DNA from: Xanthomonas sp. Leaf131
GTDB taxonomy: Bacteria > Pseudomonadota > Gammaproteobacteria > Xanthomonadales > Xanthomonadaceae
Length of the DNA: 64,000 nt
Assembly (NCBI RefSeq): GCF_001423495.1
Contig: NZ_LMOG01000005.1
Span: 194,708 to 258,707, forward strand
Direction: 5' to 3'
In this document: piece by piece, positions 52,714 through 60,243 of the stretch
How the letters are laid out: each line of letters opens with the position of its first letter
Position numbering within the stretch: position 1 is the first letter of the stretch
Position numbers and translations under genes: made by a program
The notes under the pieces: model-generated
Told to the model about the DNA's origin: nothing
Database searches by the model: none
The model's input: the letters and a program-made list of their open reading frames with translations, nothing else

Positions 52714-53736
52714 ATGCGCAAGGGATCTGCCAACAGGAAATTCGTGATCGGTGCAGTGATCGCGATTGCGATTGCGATCGTGGTGACGTGTGTGGGGTGG
52801 CTGCGATGGCATCGCTCCGATCGATCAGTTGAGACAGCCCCCCTGCATGCACCCAGCGCCGTCATGCCGGGCAGACAGGCCAAGAAGCCTGCCGTAGCTT
52901 CGGCGCCGCTACCTCCCGCTGATACGCCGCTGCGGCAGGTCTTCGATGAGCTCAGTCGTCGCGCCGAGCAAGGTGATCCCGCTGCTGCGTGCCGACTGGC
53001 AATCGAACTGGAACGTTGTGACGGGATCCAGCAGCGACTGGCTGCCTACGACGAGCAGGTATGGCGTCTGGAGCGCGCTGAAAAGAAAACTGCTGTCAGC
53101 GTCGCTGATAAGGCGAATCGCGCAGCCTGGAGGAAGATGCTGGACGGCATGGCACTGGGCTTGATCAAAGCCGCAGATCGCTGCGAAGGCGTTCGGCAGG
53201 TCCCGGCAACCGAGCGGGTCGCCTGGTGGCGACAAGGTGCGCTTGCCGGAAATCCAGCGGCTTTGGCGCACTATGCGGTGGGCAACGCGTTCCGTCGACG
53301 CGAAATGCTGGAATTACTTCCGGAGCTGCAGCGTTATCGACGTGAGGCGGAATCCATGGCGCTGCAGGCAGCCGCGCATGGAGATCTGCAAACCTCGCTG
53401 GTCTTGGCGGCCGCCTATTCGCCGCGCCGCGATAACGGTGAACGCGTTTTCCTTGCGCAGGTGGTCCAGCCGGATCTGGCCCGATCATTGGCGCTGTATC
53501 GACGCGGCAGCCAGCAGCTGCCGGCAACTGCCGGTCCGCGATCGCGTGAGGTGATCGACGACAATATCGCCTGGTTGCAGCAACATGCGACATCCAACGA
53601 TCTGGCAAGGGCCGACACGCTGGGCGAACAATGGTCGCGTGAATGGTCCGCAGCGCCTGTCGCTGCATCAACCCGGGTGACGGTGAACGACAACGGCGGC
53701 GTTGCCGATATCGATCCAGCGCAATGCGCCCACTAA
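52714..53736 (+). CDS. Membrane-anchored hypothetical protein with Sel1/TPR-like helices
   Basis: 340 residues. A strong ribosome site (AAGGAGGAG, 52699-52707) precedes ATG 52714. One N-terminal membrane helix (about 9-28, VIGAVIAIAIAIVVTCVGWL), then a Pro/Ala linker and helical segments resembling Sel1-type repeats (ADTPLRQVFDELSRRAEQGD, AWWRQGALAGNPAALAHYAV, MALQAAAHGDLQTSLVLAAAYS). It ends 1 bp before the stop codon of the convergent xanB2. Family not recognised; its place inside the pigment cluster may be accidental. Confidence 0.75.
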   Translation: MRKGSANRKFVIGAVIAIAIAIVVTCVGWLRWHRSDRSVETAPLHAPSAVMPGRQAKKPAVASAPLPPADTPLRQVFDELSRRAEQGDPAAACRLAIELERCDGIQQRLAAYDEQVWRLERAEKKTAVSVADKANRAAWRKMLDGMALGLIKAADRCEGVRQVPATERVAWWRQGALAGNPAALAHYAVGNAFRRREMLELLPELQRYRREAESMALQAAAHGDLQTSLVLAAAYSPRRDNGERVFLAQVVQPDLARSLALYRRGSQQLPATAGPRSREVIDDNIAWLQQHATSNDLARADTLGEQWSREWSAAPVAASTRVTVNDNGGVADIDPAQCAH

Positions 53737-53737
53737 C

Positions 53738-54745
53738 TCACCCATGCACCCCATCGATCTCCACCGCCAGCTCATCGCGGCAGATCACCGCGTGCAGCAG
53801 CAGGCGCGGCACCGCGTCGCCGAAGCGGGTGTCCAGTGCTTGCGCGACCTTGGGCAGGTCGTCGTGTTCGCGGACGTAGACCTTCAACCGCGTGCCGGCG
53901 CCGAACTGGGCGGGCAGGGCGGGGGCGTGCTGGCGTGCGGCGCCGAGCAGGGCGTCGAAATTGGCGAAGGTCTCTTCCAGCTGCGCGAACAATTGACCGG
54001 TGTGCATCGAAGCATGCCCGACCACCGCGGCGGTGCCTGACAGCAGCAGCGGCATGTCGCTGCCGGCCGGCGGCAGCATGGCGCGCGCAAAGCTCGGCGG
54101 CTGCGGGCCGTACTGGCGCGGATAGTTGTAGGCGCTGACCTGGCGCGGATTTTCCAGCGGCGTGCCGGCGTCGCTGGCGGCCAGCCAGTAGATCTGGATG
54201 ATGCGCTCGGCATCGCAACGGCCCACCGCAGTAGCGGCAGGCAGCTGTGCGGTATCGAAGGCGCCCAGGCCGCGTGCACGGCCGATGCAGAACTGCCGAT
54301 AGCGTTCGCGGTCGCCGCTGCCCAGGGTGATCGCATCCAGATAATTCCAGATACGCAGCAAACGCGGCGTCTGGCTGCCGGTGACGAAGGCGGTGATCTC
54401 CGCATACGCCTTGGCGGCGGCTTCTTCGATGTCCACATCCTGCTCGTCGATCTCGATCACGCCGAACTGCAGGCGCCCATCGCTGGACCAGGCGATGTTG
54501 CCGTCGCGCCCGCTGCGCACCGGGGCATCGCTGCGCCACACTTCCAGCACGCTGGCCTGATACGGCTGCAGCGGCACGCGCAGGTAGCGCGGGTCGTCCA
54601 GACGCGGCGCCGCAGTGCCGAAGCCGAACACGGCCAGCACCTGCGGGTCGGCCAGCAGTGCAGACGGCGCGGTCTGATCCACATAGTCCACCTGCAGGCG
54701 GGGATGGCGCACGGCGTGCGTGGTCTGGGCCTGGAAAGCGGTCAT
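53738..54745 (-). CDS. xanB2: XanB2 chorismatase
   Basis: 335 residues starting MTAFQAQTTHAVRHPRLQVD; an upstream extension to 55027 is open but overlaps the halogenase-like gene. FkbO/Hyg5-type chorismatase features: YLRVPLQPYQASVLEVW, LLRIWNYLDAITLG, ERYRQFCIGRA, SAYNYPRQYGPQPPSFARA, YVREHDDLPKV. XanB2 converts chorismate to 3- and 4-hydroxybenzoate, feeding xanthomonadin and ubiquinone. It overlaps the upstream halogenase-like gene by 4 bases. Confidence 0.93.
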   Translation of the reverse strand: MTAFQAQTTHAVRHPRLQVDYVDQTAPSALLADPQVLAVFGFGTAAPRLDDPRYLRVPLQPYQASVLEVWRSDAPVRSGRDGNIAWSSDGRLQFGVIEIDEQDVDIEEAAAKAYAEITAFVTGSQTPRLLRIWNYLDAITLGSGDRERYRQFCIGRARGLGAFDTAQLPAATAVGRCDAERIIQIYWLAASDAGTPLENPRQVSAYNYPRQYGPQPPSFARAMLPPAGSDMPLLLSGTAAVVGHASMHTGQLFAQLEETFANFDALLGAARQHAPALPAQFGAGTRLKVYVREHDDLPKVAQALDTRFGDAVPRLLLHAVICRDELAVEIDGVHG

Positions 54746-56124
54746 TGCGTGTCTCGTCGTTGCGTATCGCGTTGCAAGGTGTCGCCGTCGAAGCCGAGCG
54801 TGGCCTGACGCCGGCGTTGCCGCCAGGAGTGCCAGGCGCGCGGCATCATCGACAAGGTGGTGATGGCGTAAATGGCGCGGAACGCGCGCAGACGCAGGCG
54901 CACCTTCGGGCTCTCGAACACGTCGCCGGCCAGCATCGCCACCACGGCCTCTTCGATCTGCCAGGTGTTCTGCGGCTGCGCGAACAAGGTACGCATGGTC
55001 GGCGAGGTGAAGCGGTAGATGAACCACTTGAACTCATCTACGCCGCGCTTGAGCTCGCGCTGCAAGGCGCGCTGCAGTTTCGCCTCGTGCTGCGGCGTGC
55101 GCAGCACCTGGTCTACCATCGCCGCACCGCGTTCGGCGCTGTGCATGGCCAGAAACACGCCCGAGGAAAACATCGGGTCGACGAAGGTGTAGGCATCGCC
55201 CAACATCAGCCAGCGCGGCCCGGCCATGCGCGAACATTCGTAGGCGTAATTGCCGGTGGCGTGCACCGGTGCCACGCGCTCGGCGCTGGCCATCCGCGCG
55301 GTGACTTCGGCATTGAGCGCCAGCGTGCGCATCAGAAAGCCTTCGCTGTCGCCCTTGCGGGTCTTCATGTATTCCGGATAGCAGACCGCGCCTACGCTCA
55401 TGATGTCGTCCGGCAGCGGGATCAGCCACATCCAGCCGTGCGCATGCCGGTAGATGCTGATGTTGCCGGCATCTTCGCCCGGCCGCCGCGCCACGCCGCG
55501 GAAATGGCTGAACAGCGCGGCCGACTGATGCTTGGCGTTGGCGCGTTTGAGCTTGAAGCGATTACCCAGAAAGGTGTCGCGGCCGCTTGCATCGAGCAGA
55601 TAGCGCGGGCGGAAATGCTGCTCGCCCTCCACGCCACGTGCCTGCAATACCGGCTGTTGGCCGTCGAAGCTGACCTGTTCGACCTTGACCTGCTCGCGCG
55701 CATCCACGCCAACCGCACGTGCGCGCTCGAACAACACCTGATCGAACTGCGCACGCGGCACCTGGAAGGCGAAATCGGCCTTGGCATCCAGCGCCCGCGA
55801 AAAACGAAACGTGTTGTAGCCGCCGGCGTCGTTGGGAAAGTCAGCGCCGCGCTTGAGCACGCCGATATCGCGGACTTGTTCGAGTACGCCCAGGCGTTCG
55901 AGAATCGGCATGTTCATCGGCAGCAGCGATTCGCCGATATGGAAGCGCGGGTGCTGCTCCTTCTCCAGCAGCGTGACCTGCCAGCCTTGCTGCGCGAGCA
56001 CGATGGCGGCGGCGCAGCCCGCTGGCCCACCGCCGATGATCAACACATCCGGACACTCGGGTCCGGGGGCCGGCCCGGCTGCCGGCATGGCGGTCGGGGT
56101 GGGGCGAGCAGCGGTGGAAGTCAT
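54742..56124 (-). CDS. FAD-dependent halogenase-like oxidoreductase of xanthomonadin synthesis
   Basis: 460 residues. The FAD-binding GGGPAGCAAAIVLAQQG is at about 31-47; GESLLP, FQVPRAQFDQVLFERA, YLLDASGRDTF and the halogenase signature WxWxIP (WMWLIPLPDD, about 230) are present, then LGDAYTFVDPMFSSGV. This is the flavin-dependent halogenase fold. Xanthomonadins are brominated, so bromination of the aryl end is the obvious role, but the substrate is not proven by sequence. Translationally coupled to xanB2. Confidence 0.88.
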   Translation of the reverse strand: MTSTAARPTPTAMPAAGPAPGPECPDVLIIGGGPAGCAAAIVLAQQGWQVTLLEKEQHPRFHIGESLLPMNMPILERLGVLEQVRDIGVLKRGADFPNDAGGYNTFRFSRALDAKADFAFQVPRAQFDQVLFERARAVGVDAREQVKVEQVSFDGQQPVLQARGVEGEQHFRPRYLLDASGRDTFLGNRFKLKRANAKHQSAALFSHFRGVARRPGEDAGNISIYRHAHGWMWLIPLPDDIMSVGAVCYPEYMKTRKGDSEGFLMRTLALNAEVTARMASAERVAPVHATGNYAYECSRMAGPRWLMLGDAYTFVDPMFSSGVFLAMHSAERGAAMVDQVLRTPQHEAKLQRALQRELKRGVDEFKWFIYRFTSPTMRTLFAQPQNTWQIEEAVVAMLAGDVFESPKVRLRLRAFRAIYAITTLSMMPRAWHSWRQRRRQATLGFDGDTLQRDTQRRDTQ

Positions 56125-56429
56125 CCTGGAACGAACCTGCAGCGGGCGAGCGTCATGCAGTCATGATAGCCTGACCGGCGGCCCGGACAGGTGCACCCGG
56201 GTACCGAACCACCTTCAACCCACCACCAGCCAACCGGCAGCGCGACCGCCGGACGGGCGTGGTCGGTACTCGGAAGCGGCAGCGGCGACAACGTACACTG
56301 CGGTTTCCAAGGCATCGCCCACCGCAACCTCACGGTTGTTTGCGAGGTCTTGCTGGTTGTTCGAATTGATTGCCTTGACTTGATTGTTCCGAATTCTGTT
56401 GCCCGACCCTCACCTGTGGAAGCTTCTGG
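56125..56429. other. 305-bp divergent intergenic region
   Basis: Shared upstream region of the halogenase-like gene and the acyl carrier protein gene. A TTGACT (56375-56380) on the + strand could be a -35 box, but no convincing -10 follows. Otherwise nothing seen. Confidence 0.4.
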
Positions 56430-56699
56430 ATGTCCCTGCAAACCGCTGCCGAACGTGAACTGGCCGAACTCCTGGTCGAAAGCCTGAACCTGGAAGACGT
56501 CCAGCCCGCCGACATCGATCCGGAGGCGCCGTTGTTCAACACCGGGCTGGGGCTGGATTCGATCGATGCACTGGAACTGGCGCTGGCGATCAGCAAGCGC
56601 TATGGCTTCCAGCTGCGCTCCGACAATGACGAGAACCGTCGCATCTTCGCGTCGCTGCGCGCATTGTCGGCGCATGTCGAAGTCAACAAGACCGTCTGA
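56430..56699 (+). CDS. xanC: Acyl carrier protein XanC
   Basis: 89 residues. The phosphopantetheine site is GLDSIDALELAL with Ser at about residue 44. Acidic helices (LLVESLNLEDVQPADIDPEA) are typical of ACPs. In Xanthomonas XanC carries 3-hydroxybenzoate loaded by XanA2 and the growing polyene. It opens a long rightward run of pigment genes. Confidence 0.9.
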   Translation: MSLQTAAERELAELLVESLNLEDVQPADIDPEAPLFNTGLGLDSIDALELALAISKRYGFQLRSDNDENRRIFASLRALSAHVEVNKTV

Positions 56700-57420
56700 T
56701 CTTCCAACCGCAGCGCCTGCCGACGCGCCCCCGTGGGTGCTGGGGCTGGGCGTGTTGCTGGCGGTGGCGTATTCGCCGCTGGCGCATTGGGCCAATGCCA
56801 GCCATCGCCCGGACCTGGCGGTCATCGCCGGGGCCTTGCTGGTGCTGATGGTGCTGATCGAACCGATGGTCGCTCGCCGGGCCTGGGCCTGGGCGTTGGC
56901 GGTGCTCACCCTGCTGGGCCTGAGCGCGTTGTGGCACTCGCCGTACGCGATGCTGTTGCTGGCCGCGCCACCAGTGGTGTTCACCGGCTGGATCGCCTGG
57001 TTTTTCGGCCGCAGCCTGCGCCGCGGGCGTACGCCGTTGATCAGCCGCATTGTCGAAGGCCTGTATCGCCAGGCCGGCATGCCGATCACCCCCGAGCAAT
57101 ACCGCTATACCCGGCGTCTCACCCTGGCCTGGGCGCTGTTGCTGTGCGCGCTGACCCTGGTCAACCTGGTGCTGGGCCTGTGCGCCGAACCCAGTGGCGT
57201 GCTGGCGCAACTGGGCTACGCCTCGCCGTTGCCGATCAGCGACGCGCGCGCCTCGTTGTTCGCCAATCTGCTGGCCTATGGCGTGGTGGGCGGGTTCTTT
57301 GTGGGCGAATACCTATTGCGCGGCCGCTGGTTTCCGCAGCGTCCCTATCGTAATCTGCCAGACTTCTTGCGCCAGATGGCGCGGCTCGGGCCGGAATTCT
57401 GGCGCGATCTGCTGCGCTGA
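56674..57420 (+). CDS. Aryl-polyene cluster integral membrane protein (COG4648-like)
   Basis: 248 residues from ATG 56674, overlapping xanC by 26 bases; later GTG starts are possible. About five membrane helices (VLGLGVLLAVAYSPLAHWA; LAVIAGALLVLMVLIEPMV; WAWALAVLTLLGLSALW; LLLAAPPVVFTGWIAWFF; LTLAWALLLCALTLVNLVLG), then a charged tail (DFLRQMARLGPEFWRDLL). This type of protein is a regular member of aryl-polyene clusters, sometimes mislabelled ketosynthase; its biochemical role is not known to me. Confidence 0.75.
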   Translation: MSKSTRPSDLPTAAPADAPPWVLGLGVLLAVAYSPLAHWANASHRPDLAVIAGALLVLMVLIEPMVARRAWAWALAVLTLLGLSALWHSPYAMLLLAAPPVVFTGWIAWFFGRSLRRGRTPLISRIVEGLYRQAGMPITPEQYRYTRRLTLAWALLLCALTLVNLVLGLCAEPSGVLAQLGYASPLPISDARASLFANLLAYGVVGGFFVGEYLLRGRWFPQRPYRNLPDFLRQMARLGPEFWRDLLR

Positions 57421-57473
57421 GTGCGTGGCCGGGGGCAGCGACGTACGTGCACATTTTCGGGGATAAGACAAAA

Positions 57474-58223
57474 ATGCCGTTGGCAAGGATGCCGTCGCGC
57501 CTGGCGTGGGCCGTGTTCAACCTGTTGCAGCTGGCCTTCACGCTGACGTTTACCGCCGGCGGGATCGTGTATTGCCTGGCGCTGCTGGCGATCACGCGCG
57601 ACCCCGAGCGGTTGCTGCGCATGGGCGGCTGGATGTGGTCGCCGGTGCTGTTTCGCGGCGCCGGTGCCAAGGTGATCGTGGAAGGCCGCGAGCGCGTGGA
57701 CTGGTCCAAGAATTATCTGTTCGTCAGCAACCACCAGTCGGTCATCGATATCTGCGCGTTGTTCTACGCATTGCCGGTGCCGCTGCGGTTTCTGTTGAAG
57801 GAAGAAATGCTCAAGGTTCCGTTCGTGAACTGGTTCGCGCGTGGCACCGGCATGTTGTTTCTGGACCGCGACAGCCGGCGCGCCGGCGCGATGGTGCGGC
57901 GTCAGGCCGCCGCGCTGCTGCGCGAGGGCAAACAGTTGTGTCTGTTTCCCGAAGGCACGCGCAGTCGCAACGGCGCACTATTGCCATTCAAGGCCGGGCT
58001 ACTGCAGGCCGCTATCGATGCTGGTGTGCAGGTGGTGCCGGTGGCGCTGGATGGCTGCGGCAAGGTACTACCGGTGGAGGGTGTGTTCAGGGTGCGCCCC
58101 GGCATCATCCGTGTGCGCATCGGCGCCCCGATCCCGGTGACAGGGCCGGATGCGCCGGACCGCCAACAATTGACCGAGCAGGCACACAACGCCGTGGCTG
58201 CCATGCTTCAACCCAGGATCTGA
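57474..58223 (+). CDS. 1-acyl-glycerol-3-phosphate acyltransferase-like (PlsC family)
   Basis: 249 residues from ATG 57474, with GGGGAT upstream; a GTG at 57447 would add nine residues. One N-terminal helix, then the PlsC motifs NHQSVID (NHxxxxD, about 91) and FPEGTRSRNG (about 160). In aryl-polyene clusters such enzymes are thought to attach the polyene to a glycerolipid. Positioned 53 bp after the membrane protein. Confidence 0.88.
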   Translation: MPLARMPSRLAWAVFNLLQLAFTLTFTAGGIVYCLALLAITRDPERLLRMGGWMWSPVLFRGAGAKVIVEGRERVDWSKNYLFVSNHQSVIDICALFYALPVPLRFLLKEEMLKVPFVNWFARGTGMLFLDRDSRRAGAMVRRQAAALLREGKQLCLFPEGTRSRNGALLPFKAGLLQAAIDAGVQVVPVALDGCGKVLPVEGVFRVRPGIIRVRIGAPIPVTGPDAPDRQQLTEQAHNAVAAMLQPRI

Positions 58224-58233
58224 GTTACCCGCT

Positions 58234-58521
58234 ATGGATTTCGTCGTACCGCATGATCATCCCTGCCTGCCCGGACACTTTCCGGGTCGCCCCGTGGTGC
58301 CTGGCGTGGTTGTGCTCGACCACGTGCTGCAGGCGGTGGAGGCGGCGCATGGGCCACGCGCCGCAGCGCGCCTGCCGCAGGTGAAGTTCGTGCAGCCGTT
58401 GCTGCCCGGGCAGACGGCATCGATCAGGCTGGACGGCGCTGGTCCGCGTTGGCGCTTTCGCGTGCAGCGCGACGACGCGTTGCTGGTCAGTGGCGAGCTG
58501 GTGGCGGAGGCGGCGCGATGA
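58234..58521 (+). CDS. Small FabA/FabZ-type hot-dog dehydratase
   Basis: 95 residues. HDHPCLPGHFPGRPVVPGVV matches the FabZ active-site region (H-x-PGHFP-x-x-P), with a short hot-dog fold after it (QVKFVQPLLPGQTASIRL). Predicted 3-hydroxyacyl-ACP dehydratase of polyene extension; the second hot-dog gene at 62597 may be its partner. It overlaps the next gene by 4 bases. Confidence 0.85.
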   Translation: MDFVVPHDHPCLPGHFPGRPVVPGVVVLDHVLQAVEAAHGPRAAARLPQVKFVQPLLPGQTASIRLDGAGPRWRFRVQRDDALLVSGELVAEAAR

Positions 58522-59492
58522 GCAGCCAGTGGAAGCAACGCCCGGAGGGCGGTGGACGTTTCGCGCTGTGGCTGATCCGCGGCATCGCCCAGCACGCCGG
58601 GCGTTCGGTAGGGCGCGCGCTGCTGTACCCGATCACGTTGTATTTCCTGCTGGTGCGTGCGCCCGAGCGCACTGCCTCGCGTGCCTATCTGGCGCGTGTG
58701 CTGGATCGCCCGGCCACGCTGCGCGATGTGGCGCGGCATATCCACACCTTCGCTTCGACGATTCTCGATCGCGTGTACATGCTGTGCGGGCAGATGCAGC
58801 GCTTCCGTGTCGATATCACCGGGCTGGATCAGCTGCACACGCAGATGGATCGTGGCCGCGGCGTGCTGATCTTCGGTTCGCACCTGGGCAGCTTCGATGC
58901 GCTGCGCGTGCTGGCCACCGAACGCCCGGACGTGCAGGTCAAAGTGGTGCTGGACAAGGCCCATAACCGCGCCATGACCGATCTGCTGGGTGCGCTCAAT
59001 CCGCAGCTGGCCGCCAACATCATCGACGCCGGCATGGATGCGACCTCGATCGTGATGGCGATCAAGGACGCCACCGACGCCGGTGCGCTGGTGGCGCTGC
59101 TGATCGATCGCCCGCGCGAGGGCGACCCGGCGTTGCCGGCGATGTTCCTCGGCCGCAACGCGATGTTCCCGACCTCGCCGTGGCTGATCGCCGCGGCGCT
59201 CAAGGTGCCGGTGGTGCTGGCATTCGGCCTGTATCGCGGCGGCAATCATTACGAGCTGGCGTTCGAGACCTTCAGCGAAGGGTTGGATGTGCCGCGTCGC
59301 CAGCGTGCGCCGGTGCTGGCGGTGCTCATGCGCGATTACGCCGCCAGGCTCGAACATTACACACGCTACGCGCCGTACAACTGGTTCAACTTCTACGATT
59401 TCTGGAACACCCACCATGCCGATGTGCCGCACCCTGCCGTGGATGCTGATACTGCTGTTCAGCGCCGCACCGCTATGCGCCGCACCGCCTGA
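58518..59492 (+). CDS. LpxL/HtrB-like lipid acyltransferase
   Basis: 324 residues from ATG 58518 (MSSQWKQRPEGGGRF), overlapping the dehydratase stop. It shows the LpxL-family segments LIFGSHLGSFDALRVL (HxxxxD-type, His at about 120), GALVALLIDRPREGD and PVVLAFGLYRGGNHYEL. In aryl-polyene clusters this family likely moves the polyene acyl chain onto its lipid carrier. Confidence 0.88.
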   Translation: MSSQWKQRPEGGGRFALWLIRGIAQHAGRSVGRALLYPITLYFLLVRAPERTASRAYLARVLDRPATLRDVARHIHTFASTILDRVYMLCGQMQRFRVDITGLDQLHTQMDRGRGVLIFGSHLGSFDALRVLATERPDVQVKVVLDKAHNRAMTDLLGALNPQLAANIIDAGMDATSIVMAIKDATDAGALVALLIDRPREGDPALPAMFLGRNAMFPTSPWLIAAALKVPVVLAFGLYRGGNHYELAFETFSEGLDVPRRQRAPVLAVLMRDYAARLEHYTRYAPYNWFNFYDFWNTHHADVPHPAVDADTAVQRRTAMRRTA

Positions 59493-60063
59493 GACGCTGG
59501 ACGTCGGCCAGGTGCTGCAGCGCCTGGCACGCCCCGCACCGGTCAGCACCGAGTTCGTCGAACTGCGTGGCTCGGCCCTGCTGAAGACACCGCTGCGCGT
59601 GCAGGGCCATTACCGCCGCCCGGATGCGCAGACCCTGGTGCGCGAGGTCAGCGCGCCGTATCGCGAAACCACCACGCTGAAAGGCGAGGAAGGCGTGCTG
59701 GAACGCGAAGGCAAAGCGCCGCGGCGTTTTTCGCTGAGCCGTGTGCCTGAACTGGCCGGTTTGAAGTCCGGCTTCGGCGCGTTGCTGGCCGGCGACCGCG
59801 CGCTGCTGGAGCAGCAGTACCGCGTCAGTGGGCAGGGCCAGCCGCAGGCCTGGCAACTGACGCTGCAGCCCAAGGATGCGGCCGTGGCCAAGCAGGTGCG
59901 CGAGTTGCGTCTGTACGGGCGCAATGATGAGTTGCGCTGCATCGAAAGCCTGCCGGCCAAGGGCGAGGTGCAACGCACGCTGCTCGCTGGCGCGGCGCGC
60001 GAGGCAGCCAACGTGACCGATGCAGCGGCGCTGAGTGCGCTGTGCCATGGGCCGGGCGCGTGA
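59416..60063 (+). CDS. LolA-like periplasmic lipoprotein/lipid carrier
   Basis: 215 residues from ATG 59416, 59422 or 59443. All three starts lie inside the preceding gene, giving an overlap of 50-77 bases. Signal peptide LPWMLILLFSAAPLCAA; the mature part has the LolA-type beta-barrel pattern (FVELRGSALLKTPLRVQGHY, ETTTLKGEEGVLE, WQLTLQPKD). Such proteins in aryl-polyene clusters probably carry the lipid-linked polyene across the periplasm, working with the MMPL exporter downstream. Confidence 0.8.
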   Translation: MPMCRTLPWMLILLFSAAPLCAAPPETLDVGQVLQRLARPAPVSTEFVELRGSALLKTPLRVQGHYRRPDAQTLVREVSAPYRETTTLKGEEGVLEREGKAPRRFSLSRVPELAGLKSGFGALLAGDRALLEQQYRVSGQGQPQAWQLTLQPKDAAVAKQVRELRLYGRNDELRCIESLPAKGEVQRTLLAGAAREAANVTDAAALSALCHGPGA

Positions 60064-60243
60064 TCCATCGGGTGTTGGTTTTGTCTGCGCAGGTGGAACC
60101 CGCTTTTGGCAACGGACAAACGCCCGTCCTTGGTAACGGACAGGCGCGAAGGCTGTATGCCCTCAGCAGCAGAAAGACGCCTCTGCGGGTGCATCGCGTG
60201 CGCGCGGCTGGTCGACATTCCGCGGTTGCAGTAGAGATTTCAT

